From: Cotesia glomerata
Lineage: Eukaryota; Arthropoda; Insecta; Hymenoptera; Braconidae
Assembly: GCF_020080835.1 (NCBI RefSeq)
Contig: NC_058166.1
Coordinates: 1,364,001 to 1,428,000 of the forward strand
Direction: 5' to 3'
Length of the DNA stretch: 64,000 nt
Within the stretch, counting starts at the first letter, position 1; the number at the start of each line of letters is the position of its first letter. The notes below the pieces were generated by a model that had not been told where the DNA came from, searched no databases, and saw nothing but the letters and a program-made list of their open reading frames with translations. The translations under genes were made by a program, and so were the position numbers. Positions 24,172 to 36,921 of the stretch are shown here, one piece after another.

Positions 24172-24243
24172 TAGTTCCAAAATTCACCACTAGGTGACAC
24201 AGTGGCGCTTTTTATTCTCGCTTGCAGAAACTTAGAACCAAGT
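24172..24243 (+). repeat. CTCF-like module 13 (type D)
   Basis: The core CACCACTAGGTGACACAG (24185-24202) has GGTGAC for GGTGGC, a change in the most constrained part of a CTCF site. The arm is intact. Confidence 0.83.
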
Positions 24244-25861
24244 TAATATATTCTTTAAAAATTTTTAATTAATCATCGAATTTTTTGAAAACTTAATTTT
24301 TCTGTTACAAAATAATTTTTTATACAAAATTTAATTTGAATTTTATCCAGATGGAATTTTTAAGCTATTTTACTTTCAGAAAATTTTTTTTTAAATTCGT
24401 CTTTTCGCGATTGTAATCAGCAACAATTCTGTAACAGGGTTCGATTTCCCTGAACATTTTAACGTTAACTGGAAGTGTTTTTATTTCAGTAATTTTTAAC
24501 CAAACTTGATTTTTTTTTTCAGAGAAAAATTCGATTTTGTGGCAATTTTCCTGCTCGTTTTTACTTTTAACGTCTATTTTTTGGTTTTTTTTTTTTGTCA
24601 AACTTAAAAATGATGTAGAATTATTAATAAATTTTTCGAAGCTGTCGTAAAATTGTAACTGGTAGCAACTTTGTCGTACAGCTTTTGTTCTTATTTGATT
24701 TATTTTTAAGCAATAATTGGTATTTAAATTACAAAATTTAGAAACTAATAAATAATTTTATTGTATTTTTTTACATTCATTTAAAAAAAAAAGAAATTAA
24801 AACTTTTAGAAAGAAAATTAAAATTTGTCTTCTTAAAATATAATATATATTTTTATGCATAAAATTTTGGTACATATTTCAAAGAATATAAAATTTTTAA
24901 CATCCAACTTGCTAAAAATCGATAAGAGGCAAAAAAAAAAATTAAAATGAAGAAGAAGAAATAAATTTTTACTTCAATTTTCATTTCTTCTATCGACATA
25001 ATAAACTAAACATTACTCTTTGGAAGACTCCGATGAATTTTCATTGACTGCATTAATTCTATTCTAGTCTTCCGTCAAAATGATATTTTTCTTTTCAAGA
25101 ATCCTCAATGTAATAAAAAAATATTTCATTATTTTGATCTGAAAACTTAATTCAAAAATATTTATTTATCAAAATCAAAATGATTAAAAACGTTTCTGTT
25201 CTTCAGAAACTGTACTTTCAGAAAATCTCCAGGGGGTAGAAATTCTATTTAGTATAGAAGTAGTTATTTCACAAATACATACATTAACAAGATATTTCAC
25301 AAATACATTAAAGTACTTTCAGTGAAATTCCAGAAGACTGTTTTGTTCATTAAGTGCCTTTTTTAACTTCTTAAAGTAAGAGGATGTAAAAACCTTTATT
25401 CTCGTCTTATTAAAATGAAGAATAATTTCATTGGTTATTATTTTTGAAAACTAATAAATTTCTGACGAACTATATAATTATTGAAATTTGAAATTGTAAA
25501 GTTAAATGCTTTTAAAAAGTATTAAAAAAAATAAAATTAAAAAAAAATCACCTGGAATTATTTTCTTATACAAATTTTATTAATATTTAAGAATTATAAT
25601 TTTTTTTAACTATACAATTTAGAGCGAGAGATTAATTTTCATTAAAAATTTGATTTATTTTATTTACTTAATAAATTCAATATTATTGAGAGGATTATTT
25701 GATGAATTATTGTAATTATAAAGGTTACGCGTAGCGGAAATTTTTTTTTGTGTCAATTGAATCTTAATTTTGTTTTTGTCATGAAAATATATAAAAAAAT
25801 GTTATTATATAAAAATTTATACATATTTAGGCACTATTTATATAAAAAAGAAAAAAAAATA

Positions 25862-25936
25862 TAGTTCCGAAAATGACCGCTAGGCGGCGCAGTGGCGCTT
25901 TTTTTTCTCACTTGCAGAAACTTGAAACCAAGTTTT
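25862..25936 (+). repeat. CTCF-like module 14 (type F)
   Basis: The core GACCGCTAGGCGGCGCAG (25875-25892) is followed by TGGCGC and CTCACTTGCAG. Confidence 0.87.
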
Positions 25937-27112
25937 TATATTCAATTCTAATTTATAATAAATTGCAGGTTTACTTTTCATATTTTAAAATTTGATAATT
26001 TATTCCAATTGTTAGAAAATAGCTTTCTTTAGAAAGTGAATTGCGATTAGGTTGATTTACTTAATTTGAATTGAAATTTTTTTTTTTTACTCTTATGAAA
26101 TCGGTTTTTAATCATTGAAAGAATACAATTCATTAAAAGAATTTTTCCTGACTTCTAACGTCAGAAAAAATTTTTTGAATGAATGAACATTTTTGACAGA
26201 AAGAATTTTTTGAAAACTTAATTAATTTTTCTGTTACAAAATAATTTTCCATATAAAATTTAATTTGAATTTCATCTGGCTGGAATTTTTAAGATATGTT
26301 ATTTTCAGATGATTTTTTTTGTAAATTAGTATTCTTGCGATTGTAATAAGCAACAATATTATAGAATAGTTGGTATTTCTGGACGTTTAAACGTTTACTA
26401 AAGGTATGTTATTATTTCGGTAATTTTTAAACTAACTTGATTTTATTGTTCAGAGAAAAATTCGATCATGTGGTATTTATTGAACGCGCATTTTTACTGT
26501 TAACGTCTATTCTCTGGTTCTTTTCGTCAAACTTAAAAATGATATAGAATTATTTATTGTTTGTTTGAGCTGTCGTAATATTCTAGCCGCCGTGAATAAT
26601 TTTTTTAAGAAACAGCTTTCATTCTCGTTTGACTAATTGATCAATAATTGGTATATGAATTAAAATATTTGTAATCCAATAAATAATTTTTAATATTTTT
26701 CCAAAATTTTCAATAACTCACTCGTAAATTATTACACTACGTTTGAATTAAAAAATTTTTTTCTTAAAATATAATATATATTTTTATGTGTAAAATTTTT
26801 ATGTACACTTATTTGATAATATTTCGATATTTGGATACGTTTACGCCCTACGGCTAGACCAATAATGAATCAGGGTCCATTTTTTGCAATTATCGACTGA
26901 CTAACTTTAAGAGTGCATGTATTTCATTGTAGAAGATAACTAATAATTTAAAAAAATAAAAAAAAAATTAAATTATATTTGATAATCTCTCATTAATAAA
27001 AAAATACTAATTATTTAAGTATATTTATTTTTTAATAGAATTATCTTTAACATTAAGCTCTACACAATTACAATTAAGTTACTTTAACAATTTACAGCGA
27101 AAAAAAAAAAAA

Positions 27113-27184
27113 TTAGTTATAAAAGTGACCGCTAGGTGGCGCCGAGGCGGTTTTTCTTCTCGCTTGTAGAAACTTTACACCAAG
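27113..27184 (+). repeat. CTCF-like module 15 (type E)
   Basis: The core GACCGCTAGGTGGCGCC (27127-27143) is followed by GAGGCGG and CTCGCTTGTAG. Confidence 0.88.
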
Positions 27185-28331
27185 TTATTATATTCCCTTG
27201 AAATTTACTATAAGCTAGCTATATTTCGTCCATCTAATAAATTTCAAGTTATTTGATAAAAATAAATTAATCAATTTTAATTTACGATTCTTTGAAGTTT
27301 AAAAAAATTTTAATATCCATTCTTGGTACTCAATTTGTCTTTAGAAAATTGTTTTTAAAGTTGAAGAATAAAAAATTTCCAGTCATTACTTCTGCTGTGG
27401 CTATTTCAAGAAATTTTTTTCCGGTTCGCAAGTTGGTAGACTTCGGACAATTAAAACTTGCTTTAAAATTAATTTTAAATTAGAAACTAATTTTTAAACT
27501 TTTTGGGGCTTACTAGACGTTTTTCTTCCCGTTTTAAATTGTACTTGAACACTGTTGACTTCTTCAAAGATTATTTTTTTTTTGTAAATTAATCGTAGTT
27601 TTGTCATTTTACAAAAGAAACGTTTTGTTTTGCTTATGTATCCTTTGATTTTGCTTTTTAAATTACAGTAATTTCTAGATGACAAATATCATTTCATATA
27701 ATTTAATTTTTTCTGCAATTTTTTAGTTAAGGATTTCATTTCGATAGATTTTTTAATGTAATTCACGTTCTACTCTAATGAATTTTTCTAATTAGATTCT
27801 GTTGCAACTTTGTAATTTTTTTTTTTGGTGGATGCATGAAAAGCTTTTACAAGTTCAGAGAATATATCTTGATTTCGTATTTTTTTTTATTAAATTAAAT
27901 ACTGTATACTGCATACTGCATCATTAATGACTAGTATTCTCCCGGTATAATAATTTTCGATTATTATTGAATACAAAAAATTTTTCTATTCCCAAACTTG
28001 TCTTGTTAATACTTACTGGAACTGTTTAAATATAAAAAATTTTTATTATAATTTTTATTAAGAGCTCTTTCTTTTGAAATATTTATCTCAAAAATTAAAA
28101 ATTTAAATAGTAATTTCACTTAAATGGACATTAAATTTAATAAGCCTTTAATACATGTCTTAAAAATAGAATTATGACATATTTTTTCATTTTTTCTATC
28201 CAGAAAAAAAATTGAGTGTCTTTTTATTATTGAGAATAATTTTTGTCTTATAAAAATAATTATTTACAATCAGTTTGTGATGTTCACAATTATAATTAAA
28301 GTTACTGTACCGAATACAATTTTTTAAAAAA

Positions 28332-28404
28332 TTAGTTTCAAAAATCGCCACTAGGTGGCGATGTGGCGCTTTTTATTCTCGCTTGCAGAAACTTTGAACC
28401 AAGT
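28332..28404 (+). repeat. CTCF-like module 16 (type D)
   Basis: The core CGCCACTAGGTGGCGATG (28346-28363) is followed by TGGCGC and CTCGCTTGCAG. Confidence 0.9.
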
Positions 28405-29088
28405 TGATATATTCTTTTAAAATTTCTAATTAATCATCGACTTTCTTGAAAATTTTATCAATTTTTCTGTTACGAAATAATTTTCCATACAAAATTTAAT
28501 TTGAATTTTATCCAGCTGGAATTTTGGAGCTATTTTACTTTTAGAACATTTTTTTTTTTTAATATAGTTACCTTGGGATTGTAATGACCAACAATTATTT
28601 TGATTCGGTGGCATTGCTTGACGTTTAAAAGTTCATTAAAAGTTCATTCAAGGCGTAAATATTCCTGTAATTTTTACACTAACTTGATTTTATTCAACAG
28701 AGAAGAAATTTGATGAGTTCATTTGAGTTGTGTATTGAGTTTTTTATGTCTTATCAGTTTTTATGAGTTCTTTTGTAGTCCATTTTTACCGTAAATGTAT
28801 AGTTTTTTTGTCAATCTTTAAAATAGAATCTTTGAAAGATATAATTTAAAAATGGAACTGTTGAAATATAACAAATTTTTATTATAACTAAAAGCTCTTT
28901 CTTTTGAATTATTCATCTGAAAAATTCAAAATTTAAATAGTAATTTCACTAGAATGGACCTTCAATTTTTTCTATCCGGAAAAAAATTGAGTGTCTTTTT
29001 ATTATTTATAATAATTTTTTTCATATAAAAAAAATTATTTGCAAATCAGATAATTTTTTTTCGTTATTATATTAATTTTTTAAAAAAT

Positions 29089-29160
29089 TAGTTCCAAAAA
29101 TCACCACTAGGTGGCAAAGTGGCGCTTTTTATTCTCGCTTACAGAAACTTTGAACCAAGT
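29089..29160 (+). repeat. CTCF-like module 17 (type D)
   Basis: The core CACCACTAGGTGGCAAAG (29102-29119) is followed by TGGCGC and CTCGCTTACAG. It lies only about 0.76 kb after module 16 in a near-duplicate flank, so the unit is locally duplicated and shortened. Confidence 0.88.
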
Positions 29161-29544
29161 TTATATATTCTTTTAATATTTTTAATTAATCATCGACTTT
29201 CTTGAAAATTTAATTAATTTTTCTGTTCCAAAATAATTTTCCATACAAAATTTAATTTAAATTTTATCAAGCTGAAATTTTGAAACTATTTTACTTTGAG
29301 AACATTTTTGATCTTAATTTTATTCAACAGAGAAAAATTTTTGATGTTCTTTGTTGTCAATTTTTACCTTAACTTGGTGGGGTGTTTTTTACAATCTTTG
29401 AAAGACATCTTGTTCTCAGTTAAAATAATATTTTTCTTTTCAAGACTCCTCACTGTAAAAAAATATTCATTTAATTCCACACGTTTAGGAAGTCAATTTA
29501 AAAATATTTATTAAGCAGAAAAAAATTTTATTGAAATACAAAAT

Positions 29545-30240
29545 TTACATTGAACCAGTCGCTAGACTAGTAGCAGTATCTACTCAATTGACATTCTTCT
29601 TTAATTCTTCTGCGTTGTGCACGCATTCCTATAAAATAAAAAAAAAATTAAAAATATTAAAACTTGTGAGATTTATTATTGAATATCAATAACTTTTGGA
29701 TATTTTTATATTGGAAATAGTCTTTCTTTAATTGAAGGTAAATTTATTAAAAGATTTTTGATTATGGCTCTCATATGTTATTAGTAAATAATATTTGATA
29801 TTTTTGTTGGTTGGATTAAAAATTTTCGAAGACTTCATCCATCCTTTTCAAATTTTTTAAATCGGACAATACAAATATTTCAGTTTTTATAAAACTTCTA
29901 TCAAACTAATCCAAATAAATTAATTCGTAATAATTAAAATTATTCAAAGAGTATAACGTTAAAGGATAGCTTTGGAAGAAGCTGAAAAAAATTCACTTAA
30001 CCTTCGTGTTGCGATTTATTTAAAGATCTGCGTCTAAATTCTTATTGCTTGAGGCTTTCTAATACATTTTTTAATACAATATTCTATAAGAAAAATAACA
30101 ATTAAATTTACTAAGTACATTTCATCTTTAAATCCTCAAAATTTTTATAATTTTCTGCCAACGTGTGAAAAAATAATAAATTTAGTAACAATTCTGTGTA
30201 AGTGAACTATATACAATTTCTGGTAAATTGTCTTGAGCTG
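29545..30240 (+). repeat. Segment closely matching 7130-7720 in inverted orientation
   Basis: GTCGCTAGACTAGTAGCAGT and TATCTACTC, then TCATATGTTATTAGTAA, CTTCATCCATCCTT and CAATTCTGTGTAAGTGAACT, occur in the same order as the reverse complement of 7130-7720. The correspondence is the clearest link between the left and right blocks. Confidence 0.7.
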
Positions 30241-30597
30241 CGAAAACTTTTCTAGATCTGTTTAAATTAATTTTAAGTTTTATTTTTATACTTCTTGTTA
30301 TAGGGAAGACAAATATTACAAAATACATAACTTTGACAATTTACACGATAATAAAAATAAATAGATTTAACCTTACATAATTGAGGTTAGTCTTGTGCTT
30401 CTCATTAAATTTTTCTCAAATAACTAATCATTATTAAAAAAAAATAAAAAAAAAATTAAATTATTTTTGTTAATCTCTTATTAATAAAAAAATACGAATT
30501 TTTTCAATACATATGTTTTTTAATAGAATTATCTTTAACGTTAAGCTCTAGATCATTACAATTAAGTTACTCTAGGATTTTACAGAAAAAAAATTTT

Positions 30598-30668
30598 TAG
30601 TTCCAAAAACGACCGCTAGGCGCCGCCGTGGCGCTTTTCCTTCTCGCTTGCACAGTCTTTAAACCAAG
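30598..30668 (+). repeat. CTCF-like module 18 (type F)
   Basis: The core GACCGCTAGGCGCCGCCG (30611-30628) has GGCGCC where GGCGGC is expected. The arm reads CTCGCTTGCACAG, with a CA insertion. Confidence 0.82.
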
Positions 30669-31748
30669 TTTTTATAATCATAATTTTTAATGTTGTAGGT
30701 TTTTTTTTCCACAATTAGAAGGTTTAATAATTTTTTAACTTTTATGAAATAGTTTTTCATTCTTTGACAAGAAATTGATTAAAGGAATTTTTATGATGGC
30801 TTTCGTCTTTGCAGTGAAACAATATTCGTGATCGTTCTTGGTTGAGGTAAAATTTTTTTCTTAAACCACTTCATCTACTTCCCTCAAATTTTTTGATTTT
30901 GAAAAAAATTTTATTTAAAACGTTTGTCAAAAATTCCGAATAAATTAATTCGTAAAAATTAAACATTTTCAAGTTTTTTATTTCGGAATCGTTTTTTAAC
31001 AATTTGAAAATAATAATTATGTTTATATACTTCTTGTTACCAGAATCACAAATATTGCGAAGTATAATCTTGAAATTTATATATGATTCACAAAGAAGTA
31101 AAAATACCTGATATTTTTTTACTCACAGGATTTTTTTATGTAAAGAATAAAAATTTTTTACTTACTACTTCTCCTTTGGTTATCACAAGAAATATTCCGG
31201 TGGTTTGGGAGTTGTCACTCTTCGGCCTGTTAATACTTGCCTTAGATTTGATTTCAAATTAAAAAATAAATTCTAAGGTTAAAATTGTTTGTTTCACTAA
31301 ATTCTGGATTTTCAAATTTAGTTACCTCTAAATTTTAAATAATCGAAAATGTCATTTTCTTTTAGTTACTTGCAATTTTTTAGAAAACTAAATTTTTTAT
31401 ATTTGAGGATTCTTTTATGTAATCCATTCTCGATGAATGAATATATTAAACTAATTATTTTTAATTATCATCAATGACTAGTATTCTTCCTGTAAGATAA
31501 TTTTCAAATATTATTATCAATATTAATATTTGTTCTCATAATCTTGCCTTCTATTGGTAAATGTAACTGTTAAAATATAACAAATTTTTATTACAACTAA
31601 AAATTCTTTTTTTTGAATTATTCACGTGAAAAATTCAAGATTTAAATTGTAACTTCGCTTGAATGGAATTTTTAAATAGAATTATCTCTTATATTAAGCT
31701 CTACACCATCACAATTAAGTAACTTGGGTAATTTACGGCGAAAAAAAT

Positions 31749-31825
31749 TTAGTTTTCAAAATGACCGCTAGGCGGCACCGAGGCGCTTTTTCTTCTCGTT
31801 TGCAGAAACTTTAAACCAATTTATT
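31749..31825 (+). repeat. CTCF-like module 19 (type E)
   Basis: The core GACCGCTAGGCGGCACC (31763-31779) is followed by GAGGCGC and CTCGTTTGCAG. It is the first of a close pair. Confidence 0.87.
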
Positions 31826-31869
31826 ATATTCCCTTGAAATTTTTTATAAGCTAAAAATTATAAAAATTT

Positions 31870-31935
31870 TCTAAAAATTACCGACAGGTGGCGCAGAGGC
31901 GCTATTTTTTCTCGCTTACAGAAACTTGTGAACAA
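31870..31935 (+). repeat. CTCF-like module 20 (type B)
   Basis: The core TACCGACAGGTGGCGCAG (31879-31896) is followed by AGGCGCTA and CTCGCTTACAG. It begins only about 116 bp after module 19, the only such doublet in the window. The B flank (CTTGTGAACAAGTTTTTATC) starts a different unit family. Confidence 0.87.
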
Positions 31936-34104
31936 GTTTTTATCTTCCAATGTGATTTTAAATACACTATCGACTTTTAACGATCATTTCTGAATATTTT
32001 CTAAATTATTTTTATTATAAAATTCAATTTCAATTTTTTTATAATAATACAAATTGAGAAAATTTTATTAACACTCCAGTTTTCTTGAAAAAAATTTGTT
32101 TTAATTTTATATTTTTGGTATGAAGAAACTAATTCATCTTTTCTTCCGAAATTTGACCAATTATTTTCCACGACTTTTTTCTCCGTTATCGTTTAATAAA
32201 ATAATGTTGCTGATAACCGAGGTTGTCGCTCTCGCTTGAATTTTTTCGTTCCTTTGGTCTAATTATAAATACAATAATATTTTTTTATTTTTTGTACAAT
32301 TAAATACAGTAATTTTATTTCCTCTTATTCCGTGAAGTCTCAAGGATTTTTACACTTACCTTTAGTTCAAAATGACAAGTGAACTTTAATATTCAGTATC
32401 ATTTCGATTGTACACTATTTTGTTTCCACTATAGTAATCTATAATTCAGCCTGTTTAATTAGTGAAAAAATGTGAATTAAATCTAAGAAATTTTATTGAA
32501 AATAGATACGAGTGCAAGTCTATTATTCTTATCTGTGAATCATTAGTCACTTTTTAATTCTTGCTTTGAGTTTTATGATTATCAAAATCAATTCGCAAGT
32601 GATTTTGGTACGGTTGAAGTTATTGTTGGTTCGGTTGAATTATTGCAAAATTTTAACTATGGATACAATTTAAAATAGACAATATCATAAAATTAACATC
32701 AATGAATAATTTTTCAACTTCCAAAAAAGAATATGGACAGTAAAAATACAAGTCATGGAATACAAAAATAATTTTTGAAACAATTATTGAATCTCAAATC
32801 TGGTTAGTCAAACAGTTGGATTTCATTCAGATAATTTTTTATCTGTGATCGAATCGACTTATTTCAGAAACCGTGTGATAAATGTCTGTAAAATAAACTT
32901 AACTGGAAATAAAGCATTATTATTGCTTCATTTTGATCCATCTGTAATTCATTATGATTAAATATTAAATATATTTTTAAGCCTTTAATTAATTTCATAC
33001 TAAAGTAAATGATAGAATTTAGAATTTCGTAAATAAAAATTGAATATTAACAATATTAACAATGTCTGAAACTATTTTCTGGCTATTTAAAGTGAAAAAA
33101 AATTAGAAAAACGGTAGACTCTGGAGGCCATCAGTGCAACTTCCCGCTAATTCCATACCTAGGTGCATAAAACTGCACTAATGACGTTTTTGAGCTCTCC
33201 GAGCTCAAAAATACAATTTTTGTGTTATTTTGAGCTCTTCGAGCTCAAAAGTCTGATAGAAGTATCATAGAACAATATTTTTAAAATTTTCAAACCTCAC
33301 TAACTTTTAAATGAATCAACCGATTTTCACGCGGTTGGCAGTATTTGACGCAATTTTTTTAGTTTCATGAAGAATCTTCGTTTGAATTGATAAAACTAGG
33401 AAATTTGGAGTAATTCCAAAAAAACACTTTTTTTAGTTTTCTTTCGTTCATCATATTTCTTGAACGAATTGACCAATTTTAACCGGCTTGACGGCGATCG
33501 ACGTAATTTTTTCATGCTAATAGCTGATTAGTTTTTGAAATTGATCAGTGCATCCGTTTAAAAGTTATTTCAAAAAATGTCGGAGTTATGTTAAAAAAAC
33601 ACATGTTTCCAAATATTTTATCGAGGATATCTCTCGAACCAATCAACCGATTTCCACGTTTTTGGCGGCGATCGACGCGGTTTTTTAAGCTCTGAAATTA
33701 TTCTATTATTCCGAAATTATTATTCTGAAATTATTCTATCATCAAAAACGATCCGAGAAGAAATGACGAAGTTATATCAAAAAAACACTTTTTTCGGTTT
33801 TCTTTCGTTCACGATATCTTTCGAACGAATCAACCGATTTTGACCGGATTAGTGACGATCGGCGTGGTTTTTCAAGCTTAAGGGCGAATTAGTTTTTTAA
33901 GTTGATCGATAGAGCCGTTTAAAAGATTTTTCAAAAAAAAACCACTTTCCAAAATCATTTTTTTTTGAGATTTTTCAAAATTTCTCAAAATCTATCGGTC
34001 CGAATCGGTTCAAATTCTCAGAAAATCTGAGTTTGAGGGAACTCTTTAGAACGCCGTTTAGTACGTTCCGATCGGTCCAGTCGTTCAAAAGTTATAAGCG
34101 AGTC

Positions 34105-34111
34105 ACACACA

Positions 34112-34142
<31 letters not shown>
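34105..34142. repeat. (CA)n microsatellite in R copy 2
   Basis: A CA run with TA interruptions at the boundary of the inner insertion. Confidence 0.9.
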
Positions 34143-34143
<1 letters not shown>

Positions 34144-34146
34144 TAC

Positions 34147-36049
34147 ATATTATAACCAAATTTTCAAGGGGGGTGTACGGGAACTTAACTAAACTTAATT
34201 CTAAAAATAAAATCTGGATTATACTTCGTTATCTTTCCGATTCTTGGTCTCTAGTCTCGATAAAATAGGGCGCCAGGTAATTTTTAATCACTAGAATTAC
34301 CAAACTAGTGAACACGGAACGTAAAGAATTTTTATTCGCTAGGAATTCTCAAACTAGCTAAACTTAAACGCAAACTCAAACAATATCAGAACTCAAATTT
34401 AAACTCAAACGTAATTAGATAATTTTTATTCGCTAGAAATTATCAAACTAGCTAAAACGTAAACTAAATCGAAAATACAGAAAACTTAACAAAATAAAGA
34501 CCAAAAATCAGAAAGACAACGGAATACCTCGGGGTCGCTCAGTGTGCTGGTTTGTGGAGAGAGGGGGTGGTTCGGTTAGAGAGGATCCATAATTGTAATA
34601 ATTTTATACGCAACACTAAAAATTTATCATTAAAACAAAATCGGTATTTATTCAGTAAACCGTAAACTTAATTAACAAACTTAATCTCAAATCCATATAA
34701 AATTACTAGAACGATATAGCTAACAATATCAACGCTATAGCCAAGTTACAGTACCTTATTCTTATAAAATAAAACAAATAAATAAATAAATCTTAATGAC
34801 TCGAATAACAATCTCAATTAAATCTATCAACAAAACTCTAAATTCTTTATAATACAAAAGTTTACTATAAACGAGACTATCCGATATCTCAAGACCAAAA
34901 ACTAAATTATTAACGCTCAAATTACAATAAATAAACTAAAATCATACCTGATATAAACAATGCCGATGCTGAGTAACTTTTTATACTAACTTAAATAAAC
35001 CTCATAACTATATTCATTTCTGTAACGTAAACTAAAATGCAAGAGACTAAACTCTTAACCTGTAGCTGCAATAATACGCACATCCGATCACTTGAAGTGA
35101 TCAGGGGCGACTCTCCAACTCGACTGTCCTCTACGAGGTCTAAGACTCAACTCTCTTTGACAAAATCTAAAATCCAACTATCTTTAACAAAATCTAAAAC
35201 TCAAGTATTCTTAAACATGACTCACTCCCAACTAAAATTTCTATATTCAATTAATCCCCATAAACATTTTAATCTCTAAATCAAACAATTGAGGCTCGGA
35301 GTACGGATATTCCTTTAGTGGATGCTCTCCGGGAACTGACTACTGCTGGGATCGAAACCAAAAACGTAACTCAAAACGTAACTTAAACTCAAAATTAAAA
35401 TATCAAAAACGTAACTTAAACGTAACAAAAACTTAACGAAAAACGTAAACGTAAACGTAACTCAAACTGATCCCATATGCTTTCGTCATGTTCCTCTACA
35501 TTGGAGCGCTGGCGGCTCAACCAGACCTAGGCATTCCACCTGGAAGTCTCAAAGGGTTAGACCAACATTTCACATCAAACGAAACCGGGTGACTTATAGT
35601 CCCGCTCCACGGTAACGCTGATTTACCCACATACTCTGCAGCCTCAAAACCCAAAACTTAAAATTCGAAACTCAAAACTAAAAATTCAAAACCCACAAAC
35701 TCAAAATAACTCAATAAAACCCATAAATAACTCGACCTCTACATTTTCCAAAAACTTGACTCTAAAACTGACTCTAATTTCAAAAATCTCAAAAGCTCGA
35801 CTGTAACTATAACTCTCTAAATTCACACTAAAACTGTAGCTCCTCGTTACTCGGCATCTACACTCGGACTCTACTCACTAAAGACTCGCCAAGAACTCAC
35901 TGAAGGTTCGCTAAAGACTCACTTTTAATCCTCTCAATTATTTTCTATAAAATTTTGGCCTTGGAATATCGACTTAAAATCACAAAAAATCCGTTGGCGC
36001 TAGTGACGTTCATTTTAAATAGACCCCGGTCGAAAAAATAACGTCACAA
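34147..36049 (+). mobile_element. Element K, longer copy, inserted in the (CA)n of R copy 2
   Basis: 1.9 kb of plus-strand C- and A-rich sequence unlike the array (many AAACTCAAA and AACGTAA runs). Near the left end there are three related blocks with TTTTTATTCGCTAG and CAAACTAGCTAAA (about 34290-34450). The right end carries GTGACGTT ... AACGTCAC. The right 1.07 kb recurs at 38851-39915 with the same end but a shorter start, the pattern left by 5'-truncated retroelements. No reverse transcriptase frame is present. Confidence 0.7.
35037..35279 (+). CDS. 80-codon open frame in element K (doubtful)
   Basis: Uninterrupted ATG-to-stop frame with a Ser/Thr/Lys-rich middle in which TRSKTQLSL, TKSKIQLSL and TKSKTQVFL are imperfect repeats of a nine-residue unit (about residues 33-61). 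The same frame is intact in the second copy at 38912-39154, where I count three synonymous and one conservative (Met/Val) difference. That small excess of silent changes hints at coding but is too few events to decide. It matches no family I know. It may be chance in a low-complexity stretch. Confidence 0.25.
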   Translation: MQETKLLTCSCNNTHIRSLEVIRGDSPTRLSSTRSKTQLSLTKSKIQLSLTKSKTQVFLNMTHSQLKFLYSINPHKHFNL

Positions 36050-36318
36050 TATATACATACAGACACCGTGACAACCTCGCGGGGATAGTCAGGGAAGCTT
36101 CCTGTGACCTTCAAACGTCGAGATCTGATGAAAACTTGATTTTTGCAAAACGGGGTGAAATCAATAACTTCCCGATTTTTGAAAATCTTCGATTTTCTTA
36201 GCGGGAAGTTAAAAATCATAATAAAATTTTCTAATATTTTTTAAATATTTTTTTACACTTCTTTTAACGTAAGATACTTATAGTTATACGTACTGTGTTA
36301 ATTACAGTTAAAAAACTT

Positions 36319-36390
36319 TAGTTCTAAAAATGACCACTAGGTGGCGCCAAGGCGCTTTTCTTCTCGCTCGCAGAAACTTTTAACCAAGTT
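36319..36390 (+). repeat. CTCF-like module 21 (type C)
   Basis: The core GACCACTAGGTGGCGCC (36332-36348) is followed by AAGGCGC and CTCGCTCGCAG. Confidence 0.9.
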
Positions 36391-36908
36391 TTTATATTCT
36401 GTCCAAATATTTATTGAACTAGCAATTTTTTTTATAATTTTCATAATCTTTTTCATAAGAATCAAAATAAAATTATCATTAAGTCTATTCATTTATAAAA
36501 AAAATTAAATACAAATTTTTTATCTCTTAAATTCAAAAAAGATAGTTTTATAATTCAGTTTTTTGTGTAGCTTTTCTTTTAGAATCACTAAATTTACGAC
36601 TATTTGGTATGGTTTCTTTTCAGTGTTGATAATTTCTTCAATAATGTATTGAAAATATATATTCTCATAATTTTCTCATAATTTTTTTTTATTTTTTTAA
36701 TGATTTTGAAATTTCCTTTTGAAGTAGTAGACTTTATAAAAGTCTTAGGGTTTTCTTCAATCATTATCAAACGTGTTATTAAAATGGAGACACATAATTA
36801 GATAATTTAACTAGATTGAATCATTCCATACGATTTTCAACTAAAAATTGCTTATGGACTTTGTTCTCACTTGGTGGACATCTTTTATAATTCTATGGCT
36901 GCAAATAA

Positions 36909-36921
36909 ATACCCGAAGCTT
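36909..36921 (+). repeat. Secondary conserved box ATACCCGAAGCTT
   Basis: The box lies about 0.56 kb after a module. Matching boxes follow at 48161-48173, 49117-49128 and 54638-54650, three of them preceded by GCTGCAA. Confidence 0.6.

Larger units (their letters stand above)
20587..33024 (+). repeat. Longest uninterrupted part of the array
   Basis: Ten modules (about 21318 to 31935) in roughly 12 kb, all plus, with mostly type D, E and F units alternating. No large insertion is apparent and the small open frames (up to 80 codons) are not shared between homologous units. A region at 20780-21120, just before the first module here, matches no other unit. 31940-33024 is a type B flank whose relatives follow the modules at 42.6, 56.5 and 62.6 kb. 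Confidence 0.75.
33025..36210 (-). mobile_element. Repeat family R, copy 2, with carried flank and an inner insertion
   Basis: R sequence occupies 33095-34146 and 36050-36210 and is split in its (CA)n tract by a 1.9-kb insertion. The 70 bp at 33025-33094 (ending TTTTCTGGCTATTTAAAGTG) are not ancestral to this site: they match, inverted and with one mismatch, the array DNA flanking R copy 3 at 40932-41008. The host unit runs from GATAGAATTTAGAA directly to AAATCATAATAAAATTTTCT (36211), so 70 bp plus R arrived together. Confidence 0.75.
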
